A DNA stretch of 64,000 nucleotides from Streptomyces pyxinae (GTDB lineage Bacteria; Actinomycetota; Actinomycetes; Streptomycetales; Streptomycetaceae): positions 1-64,000 of the forward strand of contig NZ_JANUGQ010000013.1 of assembly GCF_024756275.1 (NCBI RefSeq), read 5' to 3'. A program made the translations under genes and the position numbers. The first letter of the stretch is position 1. Every line of letters begins with the position of its first letter. This document shows positions 50,660-58,808 of the stretch, one piece after another. The notes under the pieces are model-generated. The model had not been told where the DNA came from, made no database searches, and saw only the letters and a program-made list of their open reading frames with translations.

Positions 50660-51544
50660 TCAGTCCGCGAGCCCCGCGAGGTCACGGAGCCGGCGGGCCT
50701 GGGCGGCGCGCTCGGCGGCGCGCTGCTCCTCGTACGTACGCCCCGCCGCGCCGCTCAGCAGCGCCTTGGTCTCGATCACGGCGTCACGCGGGGCGGCCAG
50801 CAGCGCGGCCGTCAGATCGCGCACCGCGCCGTCCAGTTCCTCCCCCGGTACGACGAGATTGGCCAGTCCGATGCGCTCGGCCTCGTCGGCGTGGACGAAC
50901 CGCCCGGTGGCGCAGATCTCCAGCGCCCGGGCATAGCCGACCGCCGCCACCAGGGGATGCGTACCGGTGAGGTCGGGGACCAGGCCGAGGCTGGTCTCGC
51001 GCATGGCGAACTGGGCGTCCCGCGCGGCCACCCGGAGGTCGCAGGCGAGGGCCAGCTGGAAGCCGGCGCCGATGGCGTGTCCCTGTACGGCGGCGATCGA
51101 CACCAGGTCGTTCCGCCGCCACCAGGTGAACGCCTCCTGGTACTCCGCGATGATCGCGTCCAGCTCCGCGTCGGAGCCGCGCGCCATCTCCAGGAAGGAC
51201 GGCTCGCCGTCGAAGCCCTCGGGGGTGAACGCCTGCCGGTCGAGTCCGGCGGAGAAGGACTTGCCCTCGCCGCGCAGGACGACCACCCGGACGTCGCCCG
51301 GCAACGACCGGCCCGCCTCGGCCAGCGCGCGCCAGAGCGCGGGGGACTGCGCGTTGCGCTTGGCGGGGTTGGTCAGCGTCACGGTGGCGACGGCACCGGC
51401 GGCCTCACCGGCTTCGGTGCCGCCGGCGCCACCGACGGTGAGCCGTACCCCGTCCTTGTCGAGGACCGTGCTGGTGTCGGGCGCGGTGCCGGTGTCGGCG
51501 TCGGGCACCGCGCTGGCGGAGTCGGCTGGGTCGAGCGAGGTCAT
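50660..51544 (-). CDS. Enoyl-CoA hydratase/isomerase family protein
   Basis: 294 aa crotonase. The oxyanion-hole segments KSFSAGLD and GHAIGAGFQLALACD are intact. Of the two Glu residues used by hydratases, the first (in the GGCELA motif of the model enzyme) is Gln here (FQLA), while the second is kept (RETSLG). This suggests isomerase or other crotonase chemistry rather than classic hydration. A 30-residue Ala/Asp/Ser-rich N-terminus is extra. ATG 51544 follows GGAGG by 6 nt, so the upstream in-frame codon at 51586 is rejected. Confidence 0.86.
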   Translation of the reverse strand: MTSLDPADSASAVPDADTGTAPDTSTVLDKDGVRLTVGGAGGTEAGEAAGAVATVTLTNPAKRNAQSPALWRALAEAGRSLPGDVRVVVLRGEGKSFSAGLDRQAFTPEGFDGEPSFLEMARGSDAELDAIIAEYQEAFTWWRRNDLVSIAAVQGHAIGAGFQLALACDLRVAARDAQFAMRETSLGLVPDLTGTHPLVAAVGYARALEICATGRFVHADEAERIGLANLVVPGEELDGAVRDLTAALLAAPRDAVIETKALLSGAAGRTYEEQRAAERAAQARRLRDLAGLAD

Positions 51545-51601
51545 GGAGCGCCTCCGGGTCCGGTACGGATGTGCGGTCAGCCGCAAGTGACTGCACAGTA
51601 A

Positions 51602-51634
51602 CCACCCGGCCGTACACAGGGAACGGCCGGGTGG
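51602..51634 (-). terminator. Terminator hairpin after gbn
   Basis: CCACCCGGCCGT (51602-51613) pairs perfectly with ACGGCCGGGTGG (51623-51634) around a 9-nt loop, 43 bp beyond the gbn stop. It insulates gbn from the crotonase gene on the same strand. Confidence 0.75.
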
Positions 51635-51676
51635 CCCCGCCCGGAACCGGTGGGGCCGGACACGCCTCGCCCGGCG

Positions 51677-51898
51677 TCAGGCCGTAGGAGCCTTCTTGCC
51701 GCGCGTGGCGCCACCGCGCCCGCGCAGTGTGACCCCGGATTCGCTCAGCATCCGGTGGACGAATCCGTAGGACCGGCCGGTCTCCTCGGCCAGCGCCCGG
51801 ATGCTCGCACCGGAGTCGTACTTCTTCTTCAGGTCTGCCGCGAGCTTGTCGCGCGCGGCGCCGGTCACCCGGCTGCCCTTCTTCAGAGTCTCGGCCAC
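51677..51898 (-). CDS. gbn: GATC-binding nucleoid-associated protein Gbn
   Basis: 73 aa, nearly identical over its length to the protein I know as SCO1839 of S. coelicolor, a nucleoid-associated protein that binds GATC followed by (A/T)T and affects development and antibiotic production. Visible parts are a Lys/Arg-rich start (AETLKKGSRVTGAARDKLA), a helix-turn-helix (ASIRALAEETGRSYGFVHRML) and a basic Gly/Arg tail. GTG 51898 follows AGGAGG by 5 nt. It is monocistronic, with its own terminator. Confidence 0.93.
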   Translation of the reverse strand: MAETLKKGSRVTGAARDKLAADLKKKYDSGASIRALAEETGRSYGFVHRMLSESGVTLRGRGGATRGKKAPTA

Positions 51899-51935
51899 CC
51901 GTGCCTCCTCATGGGAAGTGCGCTCTGGTCTTCTC

Positions 51936-51941
51936 ATGATC
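51936..51941 (-). promoter_or_regulatory. Gbn-type site (GATCAT) in front of gbn
   Basis: On the minus strand the sequence reads GATCAT, which fits the GATC(A/T)T consensus known for Gbn. It lies 38 bp upstream of the gbn start codon, within the likely promoter, so autoregulation is a reasonable inference. The remaining gap to 52341 is GC-rich, with further GATC words at about 52163 and 52182. Confidence 0.5.
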
Positions 51942-52187
51942 ACCCCTCGGGCGCGTCCTGGCCAGCCATTCGACAAGGTCCGTGACACAAGGTTGGGCCG
52001 TCCCGGGGCGGGCACCCGCGACGGAATGGTCGCAGCGCCGTGGCAGGAAGTGGGAAAGGCCAGGTCAGGAGCGGGTGGGTGGCGGCGCGGCGCGGCGGAA
52101 CCGGAAGCGGGGCGTTCGCCGGGTGCCGCGCCGCGATACGAGAGCCGCTCACCCAGATGAAGGATCACGCGTAGGCCGAATGATCGA

Positions 52188-52208
52188 GACGGCCGCCCGG
52201 CGGCCGTC
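52188..52208 (-). terminator. Hairpin downstream of the ABC-F gene
   Basis: GACGGCCG (52188-52195) and CGGCCGTC (52201-52208) form a perfect 8-bp stem with a CCCGG loop, about 135 bp past the ABC-F stop. It is the best terminator candidate in the 443-bp gap 51899-52341, which holds no gene. Confidence 0.5.
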
Positions 52209-52341
52209 CCGGTGCACCGCGCGGGCGGCCGAACCCCGGTCCGTCACCGGGCCGCACCCGGCCCCGGGGCCGCGTCCGAGCACCGGGCCGCGCCGGGCCC
52301 CGCCGGGCGCCGAGGTCCGGGCGGGGCGGCGGGCGAGGGCG

Positions 52342-53940
52342 TCAGGCGAGGGCCACCAGGTCGGCGTAGTCCGCGCCCCACAGGTCCTCCACGCCGTCCG
52401 GCAGCAGGATGATCCGCTCGGGCTGGAGCGCCTCCACCGCGCCCTCGTCGTGGGTGACCAGGACGACCGCGCCCTTGTAGGTGCGCAGGGCGCCGAGGAT
52501 CTCCTCGCGGCTGGCCGGGTCGAGGTTGTTGGTCGGCTCGTCGAGGAGCAGCACATTGGCGGAGGAGACGACCAGGGTGGCGAGCGCCAGCCGGGTCTTC
52601 TCACCGCCGGAGAGCACCCCGGCGGGCTTGTCGACGTCGTCGCCCGAGAAGAGGAACGAGCCGAGCACCTTGCGCACCTCGACCAGATCGAGGTCGGGTG
52701 CCGAGGAGCGCATGTTCTCCAGGACGGTCCGGTCGGGGTCCAGGGTCTCGTGCTCCTGGGCGTAGTAGCCGAGCTTGAGGCCGTGGCCCGGGGTGACCGC
52801 GCCGGTGTCGGGCTGCTCGACGCCGCCGAGCAACCGGAGCAGGGTCGTCTTGCCGGCGCCGTTGAGGCCGAGGATGACGACCCGGGAGCCCTTGTCGATG
52901 GCGAGGCTCACATCGGTGAAGATCTCCAGCGAGCCGTACGACTTGGAGAGCCCCTCGGCGGTGAGCGGGGTCTTGCCGCAGGGCGCGGGCTCCGGGAAGC
53001 GGAGCTTGGCGACCTTGTCCGCGATCCGGACGTCCTCCAGGCCGGAGAGCAGCCGCTCGGCGCGCTTGGCCATGTTCTGCGCGGCGACCGTCTTGGTGGC
53101 CTTGGCGCGCATCTTGTCGGCCTGGGCGTTGAGCGCCGCCGCCTTCTTCTCGGCGTTCTGCCGCTCGCGGTTGCGGCGCTTCTCGTCGGCCTCGCGCTGG
53201 GCCTGGTAGAGCTTCCAGCCCATGTTGTAGACGTCGATCCGGGAGCGGTTGGCGTCCAGGTAGAACACCTTGTTGACGACCGTCTCGACCAGGTCGACGT
53301 CGTGGGAGATGACCACGAAGCCGCCGCGGTAGGTCTTGAGGTAGTCGCGCAGCCAGACGATCGAGTCGGCGTCGAGGTGGTTGGTGGGCTCGTCCAGCAG
53401 CAGGGTGTCGGCGTCCGAGAAGAGGATCCGGGCCAGCTCGACCCGGCGGCGCTGACCACCGGAGAGGGTGTGCAGCGGCTGGCCCAGGATCCGGTCGGGC
53501 AGCCCGAGGGCGGCGGCGATGGTGGCCGCCTCGGCCTCGGCGGCGTACCCGCCCTTGGTGAGGAACTCGGTCTCCTGGCGCTCGTACTGCCGCAGCGCCT
53601 TCTCACGGGTGGCGCCCTGGCCGGTGGCGATGCGCTCCTCGTTCATCCGCATCTTGCGGATGAGGACGTCGAGCCCCCGGGCGGAGAGCACCCGGTCGCG
53701 GGCGAGCACATCGAGGTCGCCGGTGCGCGGGTCCTGCGGGAGGTAGCCGACCTCACCGGAGCGGGCGATGGTGCCGCCGGCCGGCACGCCCTCGCCGGCG
53801 AGGCACTTGGTGAGCGTGGTCTTGCCGGCGCCGTTCCGGCCGACCAGGCCGATGCGGTCGCCCTTGGCGATGCGGAAGGAAGCGGATTCGAGGAGGACGC
53901 GCGCGCCGGCGCGCAGCTCGATACCGGAGGCGGTGATCAC
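52342..53940 (-). CDS. ABC-F family ATPase
   Basis: 532 aa soluble protein with two nucleotide-binding domains and no membrane part. Domain 1: GRNGAGKTT, LSGGQRRR, LLLDEPTNHLD. Domain 2: GLNGAGKTT, LSGGEKTR, LLLDEPTNNLD. Between them is the charged helical linker (QREADEKRRNRERQNAEKK) that reaches into the ribosome. ABC-F proteins act in translation or antibiotic resistance; this chromosomal form is probably a housekeeping translation factor. The GTG at 53940 follows GGAG; upstream in-frame codons are rejected. Confidence 0.93.
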   Translation of the reverse strand: MITASGIELRAGARVLLESASFRIAKGDRIGLVGRNGAGKTTLTKCLAGEGVPAGGTIARSGEVGYLPQDPRTGDLDVLARDRVLSARGLDVLIRKMRMNEERIATGQGATREKALRQYERQETEFLTKGGYAAEAEAATIAAALGLPDRILGQPLHTLSGGQRRRVELARILFSDADTLLLDEPTNHLDADSIVWLRDYLKTYRGGFVVISHDVDLVETVVNKVFYLDANRSRIDVYNMGWKLYQAQREADEKRRNRERQNAEKKAAALNAQADKMRAKATKTVAAQNMAKRAERLLSGLEDVRIADKVAKLRFPEPAPCGKTPLTAEGLSKSYGSLEIFTDVSLAIDKGSRVVILGLNGAGKTTLLRLLGGVEQPDTGAVTPGHGLKLGYYAQEHETLDPDRTVLENMRSSAPDLDLVEVRKVLGSFLFSGDDVDKPAGVLSGGEKTRLALATLVVSSANVLLLDEPTNNLDPASREEILGALRTYKGAVVLVTHDEGAVEALQPERIILLPDGVEDLWGADYADLVALA

Positions 53941-54312
53941 GGACAGACTCCAGGACGGCGGTGAGGAGGGCGGAAGGACTGCGTGGCGGGGCTTCGACGC
54001 CGCTCTAATGCGCGAGGAGAATGGCCATACGGGCCAGTCTAACGGGCGGTTGCAACTGCTTTTCCGCCTTTGGAGCACCCGCGGGGGCGGGGTGCGGACG
54101 GGGTGGCGACACGGCGGGAACGGGCGCGGCGGGAGGGACGGCGGGGGCGCGGGCGGGGGGGGGCGGCCGGGCCTCCGCCGCCGGGGGCCCGGAGCCGTCG
54201 GGCCGAGCGGTCCGGGGGCCGTCGTACCTGGTCAGGGGTGGTGCCGGGGCTGCCGGAGGGCCGTTGTCAGTGGGGGGTGCCAGACTGTTTCGCGGCTGAG
54301 ATCCAGATCACA

Positions 54313-54368
54313 GATCGCGGAGCACCGACCGTGGGACGCCGATCGCGGGACATCGATCGCGGCCGGGC
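54313..54368. repeat. Four 14-bp repeats with core GATCGCGG
   Basis: GATCGCGG starts at 54313, 54341 and 54355, with GACCGTGG at 54327, giving an exact 14-bp period. Two more GATC words precede it (54300, 54306). It lies about 100-155 bp upstream of the VOC gene within the otherwise gene-free 528-bp gap 53941-54468. Confidence 0.75.
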
Positions 54369-54468
54369 CGCGCGGCCGCGTGTGCTGCGCCGGGGCGCCG
54401 GGCCCGGGCGGGCGGACGCGGGCACGCGGCCGAGGAGTGAGCCGGGAAGCGAGTGAGGAGTGAGTGGC

Positions 54469-54870
54469 ATGGCGGACGCACCGAGCATCTGTCCGACGAT
54501 CCTGTTCACCGACGCCAAGGCGGCGATCAGGACCCTGAAGGAGGCGTTCGGTTTCACCGAGCGCAGCCTGTTCGAGGGGGAGGACGGCACCGTCCTCCAC
54601 GCCGAGCTGGCCTATGGCAACGGCGTGGTGATGGTCGGCTCCCGGGGGCGCGGCGGGGTCTTCGACAAGACGATGGCCGACGCCGGTCCGACCGGGGTGT
54701 ACGTGGTCGTGGCGGATGTGGACGCGCACCACGCCCGGGCGGCCGAGCACGGCGTGGAGATAGTGATGCCGCCCACCGACCAGGACTACGGCGGGCGGGA
54801 CTACATGGCGCGCGACGCCGAGGGCAACGTCTGGAGCTTCGGGACGTACGCCCCCGGCGCGGCCGGCTAG
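54469..54870 (+). CDS. VOC-family (glyoxalase/bleomycin-resistance fold) protein
   Basis: 133 aa with two beta-alpha-beta-beta-beta modules. ICPTILFTDAKAAIRTLKEAFGF opens the first and GVYVVVADVDAHHARAAEHG the second; RDYMARDAEGNVWSFGTY ends the fold. Possible metal ligands are H49-E51 and a late Glu (DAEGN). The substrate is unknown. ATG 54469 follows GGAG. It is preceded by the GATCGCGG repeat array. Confidence 0.86.
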   Translation: MADAPSICPTILFTDAKAAIRTLKEAFGFTERSLFEGEDGTVLHAELAYGNGVVMVGSRGRGGVFDKTMADAGPTGVYVVVADVDAHHARAAEHGVEIVMPPTDQDYGGRDYMARDAEGNVWSFGTYAPGAAG

Positions 54871-54952
54871 GGCGGGGCGGGCGCCCCCGGCGCGGCCGGC
54901 CGTGACCGGCTGGTGCGGGCCGGCCGCGCGGGGGGCTGCCGGGGGCGCCGGG

Positions 54953-56341
54953 TCAGGCGCCTCCGGTGTGCACCTGGAAGGCCGCGCGGCGCACGGCCTT
55001 GGCGAGCGCGGGATCGGGGTGCGCGGCCGCGAGGGCGACCAGCACCTGGACGGTCCGGGGGTGGTTGACGGCCCGGACCTCGTCCAGCAGGGCGGGCACG
55101 GTGCCCTGCACGGCGGAGTCCAGATGCCGGACGAGCAGGGTGCTCTCGCCGTGGTCGGCGACGGCCGCCGCGGTGTCCACCCAGAGCCAGGTGGCCTCCT
55201 CGCGGGTGAGCACCTCGGTCGCCTCGTCCGGGTCGGCGCCCTCGTGCTCCGCCAGCCAGAGCAGCGCGTAGGGGCGCAGCGGCACCTCGTCCGCGACCGC
55301 CCGTACGTCCGCCTCGGCGGCGCCGCCGACCACCCGCAACGCCTCGAAGGCCAGACCGCGCAGCAGGGCGTCGTCGCCCCGGGCGACGGCGAGCAGTTCG
55401 GTGACCGCGCTGCCGACCGTCCGGGCGGCCAGCCAGGCGCGGTACTCGGTCCGGGCCGGGCCGGGGGTGAGCCGGGCGCAGGCGCGCAGCATGTCCTCGG
55501 CGGACTGCTCGATGTGCCCGGCGGGGCTCTGCGCGGCCACGCAGATCTGCTCCAGCTTGACCCAGACCGCCCAGTTGCCGAGCGGGGTCAGGGTGGCGTG
55601 GCCGGCGCCGAGGGTGAGGGCGCCGACCGCCCCGAGCCCGTCCAGCGCCCAGTCGAGCAGGAGGGCGAGCGAGTCGGGGCCGGGGAGCGGCTGGGGGCGG
55701 GGGCCGTCCGGCACCTCACAGCGCTCCTCGCGCAGCTCCGCCACCCGCTGCTGGAGCAGATCGAGCAGGGCGGGCACCTGGACCGGCCCGGCCGAGAGCT
55801 GAAGAAGGGAGAGGACCTGGGGGACGGCCTCCACGACCTCGGCGACCGCCGCCGTGGCGGCGCCGTCCGGGGCCGGGTGGACGAGCGACCAGGCGTCGAA
55901 GAGGGCGACCCAGCCGCGCAGCACCGCCGTGTCGTCGCGGTCCCAGGCCCGCAGCCGCCAGCCGGGCCGGGCGGTGTCGCCGTGCAGTTCGACGAGACCG
56001 GCGAGGCGCGCGCGGTCCCAGCCGGCCCGCACCTGGTCCACCGTCAGCCCGAGCGCCTGGGCGGCCCGTTCGGTGGCGGTGGCCGGCCGGGCGGCGGTGG
56101 GGGCGGCCGGGCCGGTCTCCCGGTGGACGGCGGCCCAGCGGGCGATCCGGACGGCGTCCGCGAGGACCGCCCGGGCCTGACGGGCGAGCTCCGCCGGGGG
56201 CGGGGTGCCCTCCGGGGGGCGCGAGGCCGGCCGCGTGCGCCGGGTCGTCACAGCCCGCCGGGCCGTGGTCAGGGGCCGCGGACGGACGAGTCGGAGTCTG
56301 GAATTGCGCGCCAGTTGCTCTTCAGGCTTTCGAGACGTCAC
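54953..56341 (-). CDS. Conserved actinobacterial hypothetical protein
   Basis: 462 aa, no function recognised. It is soluble and largely helical: an Arg-rich N-terminus (about 1-50), a middle region with a possible winged-helix (ALGLTVDQVRAGWDRARLAGLVEL), and a C-terminal half of HEAT-like helical repeats (LLRGLAFEALRVVGG, VQVLVALAAAHPDPALAKAVRRAA). The start is placed at GTG 56341 because the N-terminal sequence upstream is low-complexity. Context gives no role. Confidence 0.7.
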   Translation of the reverse strand: MTSRKPEEQLARNSRLRLVRPRPLTTARRAVTTRRTRPASRPPEGTPPPAELARQARAVLADAVRIARWAAVHRETGPAAPTAARPATATERAAQALGLTVDQVRAGWDRARLAGLVELHGDTARPGWRLRAWDRDDTAVLRGWVALFDAWSLVHPAPDGAATAAVAEVVEAVPQVLSLLQLSAGPVQVPALLDLLQQRVAELREERCEVPDGPRPQPLPGPDSLALLLDWALDGLGAVGALTLGAGHATLTPLGNWAVWVKLEQICVAAQSPAGHIEQSAEDMLRACARLTPGPARTEYRAWLAARTVGSAVTELLAVARGDDALLRGLAFEALRVVGGAAEADVRAVADEVPLRPYALLWLAEHEGADPDEATEVLTREEATWLWVDTAAAVADHGESTLLVRHLDSAVQGTVPALLDEVRAVNHPRTVQVLVALAAAHPDPALAKAVRRAAFQVHTGGA

Positions 56342-56611
56342 AGGAACAGTCTTCCCGGTGACAGCCCGAAAGCCCAAACGGAATGGCGGACGCCGGGGCG
56401 GTGCGCCGGACGGAGGGGACGGGTGGTACAAGACGGCCCGTCACACCCTCCTGGGGCCGGTGGGACCCGGCGGGGCGGGGGCGCACAGGGGTGGTGAGGA
56501 ATCGCGAAGGTGGTGAGAGGTGGTGAGGAGTCCCCGGGGCGATGAGAGGTGGGGCGAGAGAAAGTGAGGCGCGGGGCGGGACCGGCGGGGCGCGGAAAGG
56601 GACCGGCGGGG

Positions 56612-57739
56612 TCAGACGAGCGGGGTGAGGAAGCGGCGCAGGGTCTCCTCGTAGCCGGCGGGGTCGGCGTTCCACATCGCGGCGTGCGGCGCGTCGGGGA
56701 CGGTGTGGAGGGTGACCAGGTCCGGCCGGAGATCGGCGAGGACGCGGCTGCTGCGCCAGGGGGCGACCCGGTCGCCCGGGCCGTGCACCAGCAGGGTCGG
56801 CACCCGCAGGGCGGCGGGGTCCGCGACGGCCCGCAGCCGGTCGCCGTGGAGCCCGGTCCGGCCCCGGGCGGCCCGGACGGCGAGCGGCAGCAGGGCGGCC
56901 GGGACGTGCCGGGCCGTGGCCAGGGCGCGCAGGGTGACCTCCCAGTCCAGCACCGGTGAGTCCAGCACCAGCCCGGCCACCCGGTCGCGGAGCGCGCTTC
57001 CGGCGGCGGCGTGCAGGGCCATGGCCGCGCCGGTGGACCAGCCGTGCAGCACCACCCGCTCGGCGCCCTCGCGCACGGCGAACCGGATGGCGGCGTCCAG
57101 GTCGTGCCACTCGGCGTCCCCGAGGTGACCGAGCCCGTCGGCGGAACGGGGCGCGCCCGGGTCGCCGCGATAGGCGAGGTTCAGCACCGGGACCTGCTTG
57201 CGGGCGAGGGCGCCCATCACGTTCAGCGGGTGCTCCCGGGTGGCGCCCAGGCCGTGCGCGGTGATCACCCAGGTGGGGCGGGCCCCGGGGACGTACCAGG
57301 CGGGGAGCGGGCCGAGCTCGCCGGGCAGCTCGACGTCCCGGTGGTCGAGGCCGAGCGCCTCGGCGGGGGTGCCGCTGTGCACCTGCGGGGTCATCCGCAC
57401 CCGGTCGCCCGCCTCCAGCCGGCCGTGCGCCACCCGCTCCAGCCGGCGGACCACGGTGTCGGCGGAGTCGGCCGCCCCGGCGAGGACCGGGCCGACCACG
57501 GCGTGGACCCCGGGGCCGGTCAGGCCGTACCGCCCGGGGCGCAGCGAGGCCAGACAGCGGCTCAGGGTCACCTGTCCGGCGGCCGTGGCGTGCACGGTCA
57601 GCCGGGGTTCGCCGGGGAGCGGACGGCCGGGCGGCGCCTTGAGCGCGGCATCGCTGGCGTACCGTCCGGCGGCCACCGCGGCCGCTCCGGCACCGATCAG
57701 GGTGGTGACGGCCGCTGCCGTCGCTGTAGCCGGGCGCAT
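56612..57739 (-). CDS. Alpha/beta hydrolase
   Basis: 375 aa. An N-terminal hydrophobic stretch (about 5-28) may be a signal or membrane anchor. The hydrolase domain has the oxyanion segment HGLGATREHP, the nucleophile elbow GWSTG (S233), an acid in HGPGDRVAPW and the catalytic His in DAPHAAMW. Similar Streptomyces proteins are annotated as peptidase-like hydrolases; the substrate is unknown. GGGAGG touches the ATG directly, so the start or a leaderless message (GACACT upstream) is uncertain. Confidence 0.85.
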   Translation of the reverse strand: MRPATATAAAVTTLIGAGAAAVAAGRYASDAALKAPPGRPLPGEPRLTVHATAAGQVTLSRCLASLRPGRYGLTGPGVHAVVGPVLAGAADSADTVVRRLERVAHGRLEAGDRVRMTPQVHSGTPAEALGLDHRDVELPGELGPLPAWYVPGARPTWVITAHGLGATREHPLNVMGALARKQVPVLNLAYRGDPGAPRSADGLGHLGDAEWHDLDAAIRFAVREGAERVVLHGWSTGAAMALHAAAGSALRDRVAGLVLDSPVLDWEVTLRALATARHVPAALLPLAVRAARGRTGLHGDRLRAVADPAALRVPTLLVHGPGDRVAPWRSSRVLADLRPDLVTLHTVPDAPHAAMWNADPAGYEETLRRFLTPLV

Positions 57740-57842
57740 CCTCCCAGTGTCCGCATCCGCCGCCGGGACTGCCAGCGGGTGACCGTGGCGGGGTGAAGCC
57801 GGTCCGCGCGGGCGGCGGCCGGTACGGCCCCGCCGGGCGGGG

Positions 57843-58676
57843 TCACTCCGGCCGGCCCGAGTCCCGGCCGTTGTCCTGACCGTAGTCCTGATAGGCGTCG
57901 GCGGCCTCGGCGAGCTGGTCCGGGGTGAGCAGGGCGGGGGCGCGGCCGGGCACCGAGGCGGCGGCCAGCCAGACCCGGCACATCCACTCCAGCTGGGCCG
58001 TGCGGTCGTACGCCTGGTCGAGGGTGTCCCCGTAGGTGACGGCGCCGTGGTTGGCGAGCAGACAGCCGGTGCGGCCGGCGAGCGCCGCCAGCACGTTCCG
58101 GGCCAGTTCGGGGCTGCCGTAGCGGGCGTAGCGCGCCACCCGGGGCGGGCCGCCGAGCACCGCCGCCAGATAGTGGACCGGCGGAAGCTCGGCCACCAGG
58201 GTGGAGACGGCCGTGGCGTGCACGGCGTGGGTGTGCACCACCGCCCGGGCCGGGGTGTGCCGGTGGAGTGCCAGGTGCAGGGGGAGTTCGCTGGTGGGCG
58301 CGAGGGTGCCGCGCACCCGCCGGCCGCCGAGATCGACGGCGAGCAGGTCGTCCGCGCCGAGCCGGTCACAGGGCACTCCGGTCGGGGTGACCAGGACCAG
58401 CTCCCCGACCCGTACCGAGACATTGCCGGAGGTGCCGACGACCAGCCCGTCCCGCACCGTCCGGCGCGCGGTCTCCACCAGCGCCGCCCAGCCCGCCGCG
58501 AGCGCGTCGTCAGGGGGCGTCTCGTCCGGGGACACGTCGTCCGCGAGCCGCCGCCGTTCTTGCCGCACCTCGTCCCGCCGCCCCTCGTCCCGCGCTCCTT
58601 CGTCCCGCCGCACCTCGTCCCGCCGCCCCTCGCCCCGTGATCCCTCGTCCTGCCGCCGCCCGCCCCGGTGTGTCAT
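57843..58676 (-). CDS. Class II aldolase/adducin-family protein with charged N-terminal repeats
   Basis: 277 aa. The zinc aldolase fold (about 65-255) has GTSGNVSVRV, the Glu in APTSELPLHL, HTHAVHAT and LANHGAVTYG, so the metal ligands and acid are intact. It resembles fuculose-1-phosphate or methylthioribulose-1-phosphate aldolases/dehydratases. The first 50 residues are a pentapeptide array of RRDE(V/G) type not found in the core family. The start may be ATG 58676 or an internal codon after the repeats. Confidence 0.82.
   Translation of the reverse strand: MTHRGGRRQDEGSRGEGRRDEVRRDEGARDEGRRDEVRQERRRLADDVSPDETPPDDALAAGWAALVETARRTVRDGLVVGTSGNVSVRVGELVLVTPTGVPCDRLGADDLLAVDLGGRRVRGTLAPTSELPLHLALHRHTPARAVVHTHAVHATAVSTLVAELPPVHYLAAVLGGPPRVARYARYGSPELARNVLAALAGRTGCLLANHGAVTYGDTLDQAYDRTAQLEWMCRVWLAAASVPGRAPALLTPDQLAEAADAYQDYGQDNGRDSGRPE
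58563..58640. repeat. 15-bp tandem repeat at the start of the aldolase gene
   Basis: About four to five copies of a 15-bp unit related to CCTCGTCCCGCCGC run across this stretch, encoding RRDEV, RRDEG, ARDEG, RRDEV on the minus strand. The copies differ by a few bases. Confidence 0.7.
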
Positions 58677-58739
58677 GGCATCGATCCTGGCAGGCGCGAC
58701 GGAGCGGCTGTGGGGGCAGTCACCACGCCGCCCGGTCCA

Positions 58740-58761
58740 GTTCACCTTCCGTTCACTCAGG
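58740..58761 (+). promoter_or_regulatory. PHO-box-like direct repeats (PhoP site) upstream of pitH2
   Basis: GTTCACCTTCC (58740-58750) and GTTCACTCAGG (58751-58761) are two adjacent 11-bp units matching the Streptomyces PhoP direct-repeat unit (GTTCACC-type). Weaker GTTGCCT (58761) and GTTCGCC (58770) follow. The array is 48 bp upstream of the phosphate transporter start, so activation by PhoP under phosphate limitation is expected. Confidence 0.75.
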
Positions 58762-58808
58762 TTGCCTACGTTCGCCGCACCATTGACGTCGAACGATTGC
58801 CTGGGTAA

